Of a DNA stretch of 64,000 nt, positions 1 through 9,303 are shown piece by piece (the first letter of the stretch is position 1; each line of letters begins with the position of its first letter). The stretch is from Pectobacterium betavasculorum (GTDB lineage Bacteria > Pseudomonadota > Gammaproteobacteria > Enterobacterales > Enterobacteriaceae), in contig NZ_JQHM01000016.1 in the NCBI RefSeq assembly GCF_000749845.1, forward strand, positions 1 through 64,000, written 5' to 3'. Below the pieces are notes generated by a model, which saw nothing but the letters and a program-made list of their open reading frames with translations, was not told the origin of the DNA and searched no databases. The position numbers and the translations under genes are program-made.

Positions 1-120
1 TCACCCGGAACGCTGGTCAGGAAAGACAAGAAACTGGCAACCGGAAGGTCCGGTTACGCTGAATCCGGAACGGGAAAAACAGGCGGCGTAAATTAGCTAA
101 GGGTGCCAACTATCTTGACA
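1..120 (+). mobile_element. Right end of an IS3-like insertion sequence (partial)
   Basis: The window opens inside an apparent IS3-family element. The transposase reading frame ends at 91. It is followed by GGTGCCAACTATCTTGACA, ending in CA at 120, which looks like the inward-reading right terminal inverted repeat of an IS3-type element (such elements typically end TG...CA). The left end lies outside the window, so the element and any target duplication cannot be defined. Whether it is intact is unknown. Confidence 0.45.
2..91 (+). CDS. IS3-family transposase, C-terminal fragment
   Basis: Thirty codons open at the window edge and closed by TAA at 89-91. The residues begin HPERWSGKTRNW and end NPEREKQAA, a pattern I recall from the C-terminal tail of IS3-type DDE (integrase core, rve) transposases, just after the catalytic domain. 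The catalytic residues are outside the window, so activity cannot be judged. The other two frames give no comparable match. The next gene, rarD, starts 136 bp downstream and is a backbone gene, so the insertion lies at the boundary upstream of rarD. Confidence 0.5.
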   Translation, partial: HPERWSGKTRNWQPEGPVTLNPEREKQAA

Positions 121-227
121 CTTACCGTAGCATTTAGTTGACCAATATTGTCATTAACACTTTACGTGAAAGCGCTCACAGTTTTGGGTAGACTTAGCGT
201 TTTCCTGCCGTCCTTATCGAGTCACCC

Positions 228-1157
228 ATGAACGCGCAACAAACCCGCGAGGGGATCTTTTTCGCCCTCGGTGCGTATTTTATTTGGGGAATTGCTCCCG
301 TTTACTTCAAGCTGCTTGAGCACGTTCCACCCAATGAAATACTGACGCACCGTATTATTTGGTCATTCTTCTTTATGCTGATCCTGCTGACGGTCGGTCG
401 GAAATGGCGTCAGGTGAGCCATGCCTGTCGCAACGTCAAGCATCTGTTTCTGCTGGCATTAACGGCGGTGCTTATTGGCGGGAATTGGCTGTTATATATC
501 TGGGCGGTCAACAATCATCACATGCTGGAAGCCAGTCTGGGGTATTTTATCAATCCGCTGGTCAACGTCATGCTGGGTATGATCTTTCTGGGCGAACGCT
601 TTCGACGTTTGCAATGGTTGGCGGTGCTACTCGCCGTGACTGGCGTACTGGTTCAGCTGTGGACGTTTGGCTCGCTGCCGGTTATCGCGCTCGGTCTGGC
701 ATTCAGCTTCGCGTTATACGGCCTGTTGCGTAAAAAGATTGGTATCGATGGGCAAACCGGCATGCTGATCGAAACGCTGTGGCTGCTGCCAGTGGCGGTC
801 ATTTATCTGTTTTTTATTGCCGATACACCAAGCAGCCATCTGACAGCCAACCCCTGGTCGCTGAATCTTCTGCTGCTCTCCGCGGGTATTGTCACCACGG
901 TGCCGCTGCTGTTCTTTACCTCGGCGGCCATGCGCCTGCGCTTATCAACGCTCGGCTTTTTCCAGTATCTCGGCCCTACCATCATGTTCATACTGGCAGT
1001 GGTGTTCTACGGTGAAACATTCAGCAGCGATAAGCTGGCGACGTTTGCCTTCATCTGGGGTGCGCTGGCACTATTTATTTTGGATGCGCTTTATACGCAG
1101 CGTAAGCTACGACGCACGTCAGCTATAGCGTCCCTGCCTCAACACGACGAGAAATAA
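228..1157 (+). CDS. rarD: RarD, EamA-family (DMT superfamily) permease
   Basis: A 309-residue inner-membrane protein with about ten hydrophobic segments and the duplicated EamA architecture. The N-terminus (GAYFIWGIAPVYFKL, then EILTHRIIWSFFFM) is nearly identical to E. coli RarD, which is about 296 residues. The substrate is unproven; the gene was named for a chloramphenicol-sensitivity phenotype in Pseudomonas. It starts at ATG 228. The 3' end overlaps the convergent AbrB-family gene by 35 bp. In E. coli the same gene lies in the yigI-rarD-corA-uvrD neighbourhood, which supports orthology. Confidence 0.92.
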   Translation: MNAQQTREGIFFALGAYFIWGIAPVYFKLLEHVPPNEILTHRIIWSFFFMLILLTVGRKWRQVSHACRNVKHLFLLALTAVLIGGNWLLYIWAVNNHHMLEASLGYFINPLVNVMLGMIFLGERFRRLQWLAVLLAVTGVLVQLWTFGSLPVIALGLAFSFALYGLLRKKIGIDGQTGMLIETLWLLPVAVIYLFFIADTPSSHLTANPWSLNLLLLSAGIVTTVPLLFFTSAAMRLRLSTLGFFQYLGPTIMFILAVVFYGETFSSDKLATFAFIWGALALFILDALYTQRKLRRTSAIASLPQHDEK

Positions 1158-2187
1158 AGCGCGATAAAATCGGGCTAAACACCAGCGTCGAAAATAACCG
1201 CAGCGTCTGCATGGCAATAACAAATGCCATATCGACCCGACTGCCTGCGGCGATAATCGCAATCGAATCCAGCCCGCCAGGGCTGGTCGCCAGAAAGGCA
1301 GTCAACATATCCACCGGCATCATTTTCGTCACCATCCATGCCATCCCGCCACACAGCAGCATCAATCCGACAATCGACGTCATCATGTAAGGCAACGTGC
1401 GTATCGCCAGCAAAAAGATCGGGCGGGTGAAACATAAACCCACGCTCCACCCGATCACGGCGTAAGCTAATGCCAGCAGCCATTCTGGCGTTTGTAGCTG
1501 TAAGGTGCCGCTGGCATGCAGCATAGAACCGATAATCATCGGCCCCAGTAACGCCCCAGATGGAATACGTAAGCGCCTTGCTAACCATGCGCTACCGAAT
1601 GCCACACCGAGCGTTGCGAGAAAGCGCCAGTCCAACGAAGGAAACCACACTAGCATCGCACTGTTTTCCGCCGCTTCGTCACCCAAGCTCAGGCGTGCCA
1701 CAAACGCCGCTGAAGCGGTCACCATCAACACCCGTAAATATTGCATGAAGGCAACCAGACGCACGTCCGCGCCGAACTCTCCAGACATGGCGACCATGGC
1801 AGACGCACCGCCCGGCGATGCACCCCAGGTTCCGGTCGTTCCAGGCAGTTCGCTAAATTTGACCAGTAACCAGCCAGATAATCCGCTGGCAGCCAGCGTC
1901 GCCAACAGAATGAACAGCACCAACGGCCACTCATTCAGCAAAGGCGTCAGGATAGAAAATGACAGGCTTTGTGCAACCAGACAGCCCAGAACAGCATTAC
2001 TGCCCGCAAAGCCGACGGGCGGGATGCGGATCGTCGCACCATTTAGCCCCATGACGACGCCGACCATCATCGGCCCCAACAACAATGCGGCGGGAACGTG
2101 GTAAACCTGTAGCCCAAACCCCAGAATTAATGAGACCGACAGCAGGATTCCCCATTGCACCCACGGCGACATCCCTTTCATGTACAC
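1123..2187 (-). CDS. AbrB-family inner-membrane protein
   Basis: A 354-residue polytopic membrane protein with about ten hydrophobic segments. It contains two similar halves, each with an ALLLGPM(M/I)-type motif (near residues 34 and 215) and a glycine-rich GGASAMVAM/SPGGLDSIAII segment. This duplicated pattern is typical of the AbrB/YbgN family of putative transporters (formerly linked to ammonia monooxygenase in annotations). The function is not established. The start is ambiguous between M1, M3 and M6. The gene has no operon partner: it converges on rarD (35-bp 3' overlap) and is separated from corA by about 220 bp of AT-rich DNA. Confidence 0.8.
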   Translation of the reverse strand: MYMKGMSPWVQWGILLSVSLILGFGLQVYHVPAALLLGPMMVGVVMGLNGATIRIPPVGFAGSNAVLGCLVAQSLSFSILTPLLNEWPLVLFILLATLAASGLSGWLLVKFSELPGTTGTWGASPGGASAMVAMSGEFGADVRLVAFMQYLRVLMVTASAAFVARLSLGDEAAENSAMLVWFPSLDWRFLATLGVAFGSAWLARRLRIPSGALLGPMIIGSMLHASGTLQLQTPEWLLALAYAVIGWSVGLCFTRPIFLLAIRTLPYMMTSIVGLMLLCGGMAWMVTKMMPVDMLTAFLATSPGGLDSIAIIAAGSRVDMAFVIAMQTLRLFSTLVFSPILSRFISRRVEAGTL

Positions 2188-2357
2188 GACCTGTATTTAA
2201 GAATAAAAAGTTAAAATAGAGAGTAAAAATAAAAAGCAAAAATAGAAGATAAGAATAGAAAAGCGATTCCCCATTCTAAACAGAATAGTTGGAGAATAAA
2301 CAGGAATAGCAAGGTCGCAAACGATCAAGCAGGAAAGGGATTTTGCATTACAGGGAG

Positions 2358-2398
2358 AAAACGTTATGCGCCCGATAATTAATCTCCGTCAGGCGCAT
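2358..2398 (-). terminator. Possible corA terminator
   Basis: Just below the corA stop codon the arms ATGCGCC (2366-2372) and GGCGCAT (2392-2398) can pair. They are followed on the minus strand by AACGTTTT. The loop is long and the T-run short, so this is a weak candidate. Confidence 0.35.
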
Positions 2399-2408
2399 CG
2401 ATGAAAAC

Positions 2409-3359
2409 TTAAAGCCAGTTTTTACGTTTAAAATAGAGGTAAGGTGCCAGTCCGGCGAGAATCATTAGTACGATCGCACCTGGATAGCCAAACGACCATC
2501 CCAGCTCTGGCATAAACTCAAAGTTCATCCCGTAGCTCGATGCCACCAGCGTCGGTGGCAGGAACACCACGGATACCACTGAGAAGATCTTGATAATCCG
2601 GCTCTGCTCGATGTTGATGAACCCCATCGCCGCCTGCATCAGGAAGTTAACCTTCTGGAACAGAGATTCGTTGTGCGGCAGCAGAGATTCGATGTCGCGC
2701 AGAATTTCGCGCGCCTGCTCCAACTGACCGGATGGCAAACGAGCTTTACGCACCAGAAAGTTGAGTGCGCGCTGAGTATCCATCAGACACAGGCGGACCT
2801 TCCAGCCCACGTCTTCCTGTTCCGCCAGCGTAGACAGCGCATCGTCGTACTCGTCACCCTGACGTCCTTCCATAATGATGCGGCTCAGCGATTCCAAATC
2901 GCTGTAGATGTTTTCGATTTCGTCCGCCAGTTGCTCAATTTTAGTCTCAAAGAGATCGAGCAGCAGTTCGTAAGCATTGCCGTCCACCAGTGTTTGATTA
3001 CGGGCACGCATGCGATACAGGCGGAACGCAGGCAGTTCGCGCTCACGTAAAGTATACAAGCGGCCATCGCGAATGGTAAACGCCACGGTAGAGTTACCGG
3101 CGTGGTCTTCAGCATCTTCAAAAAAGAAAAAGGAGTGAATATGCAGGCCGTCTTCATCTTCAAAAAAACGTGCCGATGCCTCAATATCTTCCAGTTCCGG
3201 GCGGGTTGCCAGACTTTGTCCCAGTTCGGTTTGTACTTTCTCACGCTCATCGTCTTCCGGCTCGATCAAATCGACCCAAACTGACGTAGTGAGATCATCG
3301 GAGTCATCCAATTCCAGACGAGATAAACGGCAATTATCCAGTTTAAATGCGCTCAGCAT
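2409..3359 (-). CDS. corA: CorA magnesium/cobalt/nickel transporter
   Basis: A 316-residue CorA, the constitutive Mg2+ channel of the inner membrane (also Co2+ and Ni2+), which forms a pentamer. The long acidic cytoplasmic domain (for example [18 protein letters not shown]) is followed by two C-terminal transmembrane helices. The first ends in the diagnostic GMN motif (SSYGMNFEF) and the tail is FKRKNWL. Sequence and length match E. coli CorA. I chose ATG 3359 because AAGGGGAG lies about nine bases upstream and the protein then begins MLSAF as in E. coli; the frame stays open 17 codons further upstream. It is monocistronic. The 410 bp upstream to 3769 hold its promoter region and the terminator of the next gene, and no other gene that I can support. 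Confidence 0.96.
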   Translation of the reverse strand: MLSAFKLDNCRLSRLELDDSDDLTTSVWVDLIEPEDDEREKVQTELGQSLATRPELEDIEASARFFEDEDGLHIHSFFFFEDAEDHAGNSTVAFTIRDGRLYTLRERELPAFRLYRMRARNQTLVDGNAYELLLDLFETKIEQLADEIENIYSDLESLSRIIMEGRQGDEYDDALSTLAEQEDVGWKVRLCLMDTQRALNFLVRKARLPSGQLEQAREILRDIESLLPHNESLFQKVNFLMQAAMGFINIEQSRIIKIFSVVSVVFLPPTLVASSYGMNFEFMPELGWSFGYPGAIVLMILAGLAPYLYFKRKNWL

Positions 3360-3725
3360 GGGCCATAGCTCCCCTTTCAGTAGCAGAGATGGACAACGCG
3401 ATTGAAGCACAGAAACAGAGGTGAGGTGTCACCAGCAGGTTTCAGTCCGTTCGACGGATCTGACTCATAGCGACAAAAACAGTATCGCTGACAACCACGA
3501 AGGGTATCAGCAGAGGAAGATAGCCTTAGAAGTTGTACCTAATGAACAGGTTAGTGAGCCAGTATCGACTGGGTGTGTCCAAGGCGTTAGTCCTCCGAGA
3601 ATAATGATGCGCGCATGTTACGCTGAGATGAAACAGACTTCAACTTTAAAACCGCGACTGAAACACGCTGTAAAATATTGGCCAAATGGATAAGCTTTCT
3701 CCAGTAAATCCGTCGCTGAAATCAG

Positions 3726-3761
3726 TAAAAACGCAGTTCCCTAAAACCAAAAGGAACCGCG
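3726..3761 (-). terminator. Terminator of the cyclase-family gene
   Basis: On the minus strand CGCGGTTCC pairs with GGAACTGCG across a 12-nt loop (3732-3761) and is followed directly by TTTTT. It lies 9 bp past the stop codon of the cyclase gene, as expected for an intrinsic terminator. Confidence 0.65.
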
Positions 3762-3769
3762 TATATGCA

Positions 3770-4516
3770 TTAGGGGTTGTCCGGTAAATAAGCGATGGCA
3801 CGGACGGGGAAGCCGGGCGCACCAGCAAAATTAGGATAGCTGACGTGAATATAAGCGCCGGTAGACGGCAGTTGATGCAAATTATTCAGCACCTCGACCT
3901 GCCAGGCATTTTGGTTCAGCACAAAAAACTCGCCGATAAGCCCATTGTTACGACGGAAATCGGCAGCGGAGTCCGTATCCAGCGTTTCGTGCCCTACCGC
4001 GCTAATGCCGCGCTCTTCAAACAGAAACGTTAGCGCCTCAAGCGACCACCCCGGCGTATGACTGTTTCCCTGTTCGTCTTTATTCGCAAAGGCGTCAATA
4101 TCAGGCCAGCGCGTGCTCCAGCCGCTGGCAAACGCGACAAAACTTCCTGACGGAATATCTCCGTGCTCACGTTCAAACGTCAAAATGTCTTCGACAGAAA
4201 GACGATAATCGGGATCGACCGCGACGGCGTCTTGTTTATGAAGCACGACCAGAGGCAGCAAGAGTTCTTTGTTATCAATCCGATCCAGATAACGCTTACC
4301 CGCCACAAAATGTCCCGGCGCATCAATATGCGTTCCTGTCTGTGTCGCGAATGTCACGGACTGTGCAAAAAAGCCATGATCTTCGACGTTGAATAAGGTT
4401 TTACGCTGCAACACACCTTCAAACGCGCCAAAAATAGGAATCGACTCCGTAACCGTATGAGTAAGATCGACCCATTTTTTCTTCTGTAACTCGGCAATAA
4501 TCTGGTCTAGCGTCAT
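3770..4516 (-). CDS. Cyclase / kynurenine-formamidase-like hydrolase
   Basis: A 248-residue cytoplasmic protein of the cyclase family (PF04199), metal-dependent hydrolases that include arylformamidase (KynB), isatin hydrolase and polyketide cyclases. The metal-binding signature TGTHIDAPGHF is at residues 60-70 (His63, Asp65, His69). The distal GHETLDTDSA segment fits the family's HxxxE/D region. Length is normal. No kynurenine-pathway gene lies next to it, so the substrate is not indicated. The gene sits alone between corA and uvrD, a place where E. coli has other genes, so it is a lineage-specific insertion. SD GGAGC lies upstream of ATG 4516. Confidence 0.8.
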   Translation of the reverse strand: MTLDQIIAELQKKKWVDLTHTVTESIPIFGAFEGVLQRKTLFNVEDHGFFAQSVTFATQTGTHIDAPGHFVAGKRYLDRIDNKELLLPLVVLHKQDAVAVDPDYRLSVEDILTFEREHGDIPSGSFVAFASGWSTRWPDIDAFANKDEQGNSHTPGWSLEALTFLFEERGISAVGHETLDTDSAADFRRNNGLIGEFFVLNQNAWQVEVLNNLHQLPSTGAYIHVSYPNFAGAPGFPVRAIAYLPDNP

Positions 4517-4629
4517 GGGTATGCTCCTTTTTAATTGTTATACCACACATCCATGGATACGCGGCGGGGCACCTAGCATTGTCGAAAATGACGAGAAAGA
4601 TTAATACGGGATTTTTATAAGTTATATGT

Positions 4630-4689
4630 ACCCGTCATACTTCAAGCCGCATGTACGCTAGCTGCGCGACTCGAATTATTCAGGGTATA
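4630..4689. repeat. Short interspersed palindromic repeat, copy A
   Basis: A 60-bp unit beginning CCCGTCATACTTCAAG and ending CTCGAATTATTCAGGGTA. The ends form an imperfect terminal inverted repeat (ACCC...GGGT). The same ends recur at 45934-46067, and the left end recurs at 13811. It is intergenic, between the cyclase gene and the end of uvrD, and resembles the small non-coding MITE-like repeats scattered through enterobacterial genomes. Confidence 0.7.
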
Positions 4690-4705
4690 GATTAACGCGT
4701 AACGA

Positions 4706-6868
4706 TCACACCGTTTCCAGTCTGGCATAAGCGGCGACCAGCCATTTAATGCCTTGCCCTTGAAACGCGACCTGAAGACGGGCGTGATCGCCGCTGCCTT
4801 CCAGATTCACGATCGTACCTTCACCAAACTTGGCGTGGCGAACCCGCTGCCCTAATTTGTAGCCGCTGTCATTTTGCGTTATCGGCGTGCCAAGGCGCTG
4901 GTGATTGACCGGGCGGGAGACGCTGGCGCGTAACCGTACTTCCTCAACACACTCTTCCGGCAGTTCGCCGACAAACCGAGAAGGCCGGTGATAGGCTTCT
5001 TTGCCGTATAAACGGCGGGATTCCGCGTAGGTTATCGTCAGCTTTTCCATCGCGCGTGTGACGCCGACATAAGCCAGACGACGCTCTTCTTCCAGACGTC
5101 CACCTTCATCCAGCGACATCTGGCTGGGGAACATGCCTTCTTCCATGCCGACGATAAACACCTGCGGGAATTCCAGCCCTTTCGCCGAGTGCAGCGTCAT
5201 AAGCTGAACCGCATCCTGATTGGCATCCGCCTGACCTTCACCCGCTTCCAGCGCGGCATGCGACAGAAATGCCTGAAGCGGCATCAGATCCTGATCTTCT
5301 TCCTGATAGCTGAACTGGCGCGTAGCCGTCACCAGTTCCTCCAGGTTTTCTACTCGCGCCTGCCCTTTCTCGCCTTTTTCCTGTTCGTACATGCTCCACA
5401 GGCCGGAATCTTTAATCGCCCGGTCGGTTTGCACATGCAGCGGCAGTTCAGAGGTTTCATAGGCCAACGCATCGATCAATTCGACAAAGCGTTGCAGCGA
5501 TGCTGCGGCACGCCCGGCCAGCACTTTTTCCTGCAATAGCGCACGTGTGGATTGCCACAGCGTCAGTTGACGATCGCGCGCCGTCTGGCGCACCACGTCC
5601 AGCGTGCGATCGCCAATGCCTCGCGTCGGCGTATTCACTACACGCTCGAACGCCGCATCATCATTACGATTGGCGATGAGGCGCAGATAAGACAGCGAAT
5701 CTTTGATTTCCTGACGTTCGAAGAAGCGCATTCCTCCGTAGATGCGGTACGGCATACTCTGCTGCAACAACGCCTCTTCCAGCACACGCGACTGGGCGTT
5801 GCTTCGATACAGAATAGCGTTATCTTTCAGCGCACCACCATTTTCCTGCCAGGCTTTAATTCGGTTGACGACGTAGCGTGCCTCATCCAACTCATTGAAC
5901 GCGCAGTAAAGCGAAATAGGTTCACCCTCGACACCGTCCGTCCAGAGGTTCTTACCAAGCCGCCCGCCGTTGTGGGCAATCAGGGCATTCGCCGCTTTCA
6001 GGATATTGCTGGTCGAGCGATAGTTCTGCTCCAGACGGATCGTTTCTGCGCCAGCGAAATCTTTCAGGAACAGCTGAATATTTTCAACCTGTGCACCACG
6101 CCAGCCGTAAATTGACTGATCGTCATCCCCAACGATCATCACCTTGGCGCTATCGCCCGCCAGCATACGGATCCAGGCGTACTGAATACGGTTTGTATCC
6201 TGAAATTCGTCCACCAGAATATTGGTAAAACGTTCACGATAGTGGTTCAGCACATGCGGCTTGTTCAGCCACAGTTCATGCGCACGCAGCAGCAGTTCAG
6301 CGAAATCCACCAGCCCAGCACGATCGCACGCTTCCTGATAAGCCTGATAGACACGCTGCCACGTTTGCTCGATAGGGTTGCCGTAGCTTTCAATGTGCTG
6401 CGGACGTAAACCTTCATCTTTCTTACCGTTGATGAACCACATCGCCTGACGCGGCGGCCACTGCTTCTCATCCAGATTCAGCGCCCGAATCAGCCGCTTC
6501 AACAGGCGCAGCTGATCTTCGCTGTCCAGAATCTGAAAATCCTGCGGCAAATTGGCATCCATATGGTGCGCGCGCAACAGACGGTGCGCCAATCCGTGGA
6601 AGGTGCCAATCCACATGCCCCCCTGGCTGGTGCCGATCAAATGGTCAATACGATGACGCATCTCCGCCGCCGCTTTGTTAGTAAACGTCACCGCCATGAT
6701 GGAGTACGGCGAGCAGTTTTCGACGGACAATAGCCAGGCTATGCGATGAACCAGTACCCGAGTCTTGCCGCTGCCTGCCCCCGCCAGCACCAATAAGTTG
6801 CTGCGCGGCGCGGCTACCGCGTCACGCTGTTTGTCGTTGAGGCCATCGAGCAGATCAGAAACGTCCAT
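4706..6868 (-). CDS. uvrD: UvrD, DNA helicase II
   Basis: A 720-residue superfamily 1A 3'-5' helicase, exactly the E. coli length. It displaces UvrC and the incised strand in nucleotide excision repair, acts in MutHLS mismatch repair and removes RecA filaments. Walker [10 protein letters not shown] is at residues 30-38, motif II is VDEFQDTN, motif III QSIYGWRGAQ, and motif VI GVTRAM. The C-terminal Tudor-like tail (GYKLGQRVRHAKFGEGTIV) that contacts RNA polymerase is intact. It is transcribed separately from the upstream yigB operon, and a LexA box lies 54 bp before the start codon, so SOS induction is expected as in E. coli. Confidence 0.98.
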   Translation of the reverse strand: MDVSDLLDGLNDKQRDAVAAPRSNLLVLAGAGSGKTRVLVHRIAWLLSVENCSPYSIMAVTFTNKAAAEMRHRIDHLIGTSQGGMWIGTFHGLAHRLLRAHHMDANLPQDFQILDSEDQLRLLKRLIRALNLDEKQWPPRQAMWFINGKKDEGLRPQHIESYGNPIEQTWQRVYQAYQEACDRAGLVDFAELLLRAHELWLNKPHVLNHYRERFTNILVDEFQDTNRIQYAWIRMLAGDSAKVMIVGDDDQSIYGWRGAQVENIQLFLKDFAGAETIRLEQNYRSTSNILKAANALIAHNGGRLGKNLWTDGVEGEPISLYCAFNELDEARYVVNRIKAWQENGGALKDNAILYRSNAQSRVLEEALLQQSMPYRIYGGMRFFERQEIKDSLSYLRLIANRNDDAAFERVVNTPTRGIGDRTLDVVRQTARDRQLTLWQSTRALLQEKVLAGRAAASLQRFVELIDALAYETSELPLHVQTDRAIKDSGLWSMYEQEKGEKGQARVENLEELVTATRQFSYQEEDQDLMPLQAFLSHAALEAGEGQADANQDAVQLMTLHSAKGLEFPQVFIVGMEEGMFPSQMSLDEGGRLEEERRLAYVGVTRAMEKLTITYAESRRLYGKEAYHRPSRFVGELPEECVEEVRLRASVSRPVNHQRLGTPITQNDSGYKLGQRVRHAKFGEGTIVNLEGSGDHARLQVAFQGQGIKWLVAAYARLETV

Positions 6869-6921
6869 AGGTACGGGTTATCCGGTGACGGGAAACGCCG
6901 CACACATAAGAGGCATTTCCA

Positions 6922-6937
6922 CTGGTGATTTATACAG
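6922..6937 (-). promoter_or_regulatory. LexA (SOS) box of uvrD
   Basis: On the minus strand the sequence reads CTGTATAAATCACCAG. It matches the CTG-N10-CAG LexA consensus and closely resembles the E. coli uvrD operator CTGTATATATACCCAG. It lies 54 bp upstream of the uvrD start, between uvrD and yigB. Confidence 0.85.
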
Positions 6938-6950
6938 ACTAATGCGGTGA

Positions 6951-7667
6951 TTATAGCAATGCCGACAGCGATGCCAACCGCGAAATTTCAATATGCGGCA
7001 GCAGCCGGGCGTCGCCAATCTGTGTCAGACTGTCTTCACGCAGGTTAATCCAGCAGGCTTGCATACCGCAGCGGATCGACCCCGCCACATCGGTCGTGAG
7101 ATCGTCGCCGACATGCAAGATCTCATGTAAAGGCAGGTTGAGCTTTTGCGCCGCCAGATGGTACATATCATCAAACGGCTTGGCGCGACCATGTGGGCCT
7201 GCGCGCAGGATAAACGAAAAATAGCGATCGAGACCAAAGCGGTGCGGCTCAGCGTTACCGTTGGTGATTGCCGCCAGCGGCACCTTCTCGGCTAACGCCG
7301 CTAGCGTCTGGTGCGTCTCTTGCGTAATCGCTATTTGACTGCGCCAGTGGGCAAAGTTCTCCATTGCCGCTTTGGCACCCTCTTTAGCCTCTGCCGCATT
7401 CAGCCCACGTTCTAACATTGCCAGCTCAGCCGCACGGCGACGCCATTCGGTGACGTCGTGATAGATGTCCGGCTCGCGCTCCAGCAAGGTCTGGCGTAAG
7501 TTCTGAAAATCATCCGCCTGAAAGTCACGAAGCGCCGGATGATACTGTTGCAGAAAGTGGATTGACTCTTGCCCCGTGCGCCGAATGACGTCCGCGTTGT
7601 CGTACAGCGTGTCATCCAGATCGAACGTGATCGCCCGGATCGGACCAAGAGATCGGTAAAAATGCAT
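6951..7667 (-). CDS. yigB: YigB, HAD-family phosphatase (FMN precursor phosphatase)
   Basis: A 238-residue cytoplasmic haloacid-dehalogenase-like hydrolase. The nucleophile motif DLDDTLYDN begins at residue 16; a cap domain follows, then the Thr/Asn motif AAITNGN and the acidic motif [10 protein letters not shown]. coli YigB is one of the enzymes that dephosphorylate 5-amino-6-(5-phosphoribitylamino)uracil in riboflavin synthesis; transferring that role here is by orthology. The start codon overlaps the xerC stop by one base (TGATG), so it is the last gene of the lptM-dapF-DUF484-xerC-yigB operon. Confidence 0.93.
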   Translation of the reverse strand: MHFYRSLGPIRAITFDLDDTLYDNADVIRRTGQESIHFLQQYHPALRDFQADDFQNLRQTLLEREPDIYHDVTEWRRRAAELAMLERGLNAAEAKEGAKAAMENFAHWRSQIAITQETHQTLAALAEKVPLAAITNGNAEPHRFGLDRYFSFILRAGPHGRAKPFDDMYHLAAQKLNLPLHEILHVGDDLTTDVAGSIRCGMQACWINLREDSLTQIGDARLLPHIEISRLASLSALL

Positions 7668-8602
7668 CAGGGTTTCCCTCGTTTGGCGCGTGGATGTGCA
7701 GCATCGTACACGGAGGCTAAATGTTGAAAATCAAGATGGGTATAAATCTGCGTCGTAGTCAGGTTGGCATGACCGAGCAGCTCTTGGACCGCGCGTAAAT
7801 CACCGCTGGATTCCAGCATGTGCGTCGCAAAGGAGTGGCGCAGCTTATGCGGGTGAACATGGCTATTAACGCCCTGTTTAACACCCCATTCGGCAAAACG
7901 CTTTTGCACGTTGCGCATCGAAATGCGTCGACCCTGATTGGAGATAAACACGGCATCATCCTGTGGGCCGAACAGTTCACGCAGCGCCAGCCAGCGCTCC
8001 AGCCAGGTTACCGCCGTTTTTCCTATCGGTAACTTGCGCTCTTTGCTGCCTTTCCCCATCACCCAGATTTCACCGCTTGCCAGATCGATATGCTGATAAT
8101 CCATGCCAACCAGCTCTGCCAGACGCAGCCCCGCGCCGTACATCACTTCCAGCATCGTGCGGTCACGCACCGCAAGGGGATCGTCCAGATCGATCTCCAG
8201 CAGGCGATTCACCTCATCCACATCCATATTCTTTGGCAATGGACGTCCGGTTCGCGGCGTTGAGACTCCTTTAGCCGGGTTCGCCGTCAGTACACCACGT
8301 GACACCATCCAGTCGAGAAAGCTGCGCAATGCCGATAAACGGAGCGCCAGACTTCCTGAATGTAGCCCATCGCGTTTACTGCGGGACACTACGGCGCGCA
8401 CACCAGAGGCATCCAGCTTGCGCCAGTCAGCAACACTCGCAGCGGAGAGTATTGTGATAACCGCAGCTAACTGGCGCGAATAGCTGGTCAGTGTCAACGG
8501 GCTTAGCTGGCGTTCTACTTTCAGATAGCGCAGGAACGCATCAACATCGGTTTGTAGAGGTGAAGAGGAAGAAGCCTCCGATGGTGCAGGTTGTCGGCTC
8601 AT
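7667..8602 (-). CDS. xerC: XerC tyrosine recombinase
   Basis: A 311-residue tyrosine recombinase. With XerD it resolves chromosome and plasmid dimers at dif/cer sites during division. The catalytic set is visible: Arg in GAGLRLAEL, Lys in [11 protein letters not shown], His and Arg in [12 protein letters not shown], His in LGHANL and the nucleophilic Tyr in TTQIYTHLD. The N-terminal core-binding domain spans roughly residues 17-110. It is about 13 residues longer at the N-terminus than E. coli XerC, a low-complexity [10 protein letters not shown] stretch. The start overlaps the upstream DUF484 stop (ATGA), so translation is probably coupled. Confidence 0.97.
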   Translation of the reverse strand: MSRQPAPSEASSSSPLQTDVDAFLRYLKVERQLSPLTLTSYSRQLAAVITILSAASVADWRKLDASGVRAVVSRSKRDGLHSGSLALRLSALRSFLDWMVSRGVLTANPAKGVSTPRTGRPLPKNMDVDEVNRLLEIDLDDPLAVRDRTMLEVMYGAGLRLAELVGMDYQHIDLASGEIWVMGKGSKERKLPIGKTAVTWLERWLALRELFGPQDDAVFISNQGRRISMRNVQKRFAEWGVKQGVNSHVHPHKLRHSFATHMLESSGDLRAVQELLGHANLTTTQIYTHLDFQHLASVYDAAHPRAKRGKP

Positions 8603-9303
8603 ACCCGTTCAACCCAGCGCGCCAGCATCGCAGGCAACATCATGGCCATTTGCTGAAGCAGTACGGTTCCCATGCCATCCTGATAATGGTGACTGTCACG
8701 GCTGCTGAAAATCAGCACACCCAAATCGTGATGATTTCCCATCAGCGACAGTGCGACCGAACCGACCTGTCTGGCCTGCGGTAGCAGCAGTAACAGTTCT
8801 GGCCCGTTCAGGCTGCCAAGATAGTGGTTGTGTTGTCCGAAGCGCTGAATGCGCAACGGCTCAAACGTGGAGCGGTTTAGCCCAAGGTGGGTAAAACCGG
8901 AAGGGGCGCCAATGCGCCATTTGTCGCTAAACAAGCGAACTGTTGCCCCCGCCAGGCCAAGCTGACGCGCCCAGCACTGCAAGCGATCCAACATATCTGT
9001 CAGGCTATCCGCGGATGCCAATTCCGTTTGTAACCCAAGCAGGCGATTGAACAGCACCTCGTTTGCACCCGCTTGCTCCATCAACAGCGTGATTTCTTCT
9101 TCAAGCTGAGTGATGTGATTACGCTGGCGCGCCAGTTGCCATTCAACCAGCGACACGGTTCCCCTCACGGGGTGAGGGACGCGCATCTGCTCGACGGGAC
9201 GCGCATTGCGAATAAAAAAATCAGGATTTTGTTGCAGGAACTGCAAAACCATCTCGTCACTGAGTGCGATCTCGCGTTCTGTCTGTTCCTCGACATTCTT
9301 CAT
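8599..9303 (-). CDS. yigA: DUF484 family protein (YigA)
   Basis: A 234-residue cytoplasmic protein of family DUF484 (PF04340), a GAF-like fold of unknown function that is almost always encoded between dapF and xerC. It begins [18 protein letters not shown], and a helical or coiled segment (about residues 60-90) precedes the GAF-like part. I chose ATG 9303 over the longer frame (to 9477) because it forms an ATGA overlap with the dapF stop, while the extra upstream residues lie antisense-like inside dapF and look non-native. It is coupled to xerC by a second ATGA overlap. Confidence 0.9.
   Translation of the reverse strand: MKNVEEQTEREIALSDEMVLQFLQQNPDFFIRNARPVEQMRVPHPVRGTVSLVEWQLARQRNHITQLEEEITLLMEQAGANEVLFNRLLGLQTELASADSLTDMLDRLQCWARQLGLAGATVRLFSDKWRIGAPSGFTHLGLNRSTFEPLRIQRFGQHNHYLGSLNGPELLLLLPQARQVGSVALSLMGNHHDLGVLIFSSRDSHHYQDGMGTVLLQQMAMMLPAMLARWVERV

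Noticed and set aside
1505-2104. 199-codon plus-strand frame
   Set aside because: It lies wholly antisense to the AbrB-family membrane gene, and its composition is that of a shadow frame.
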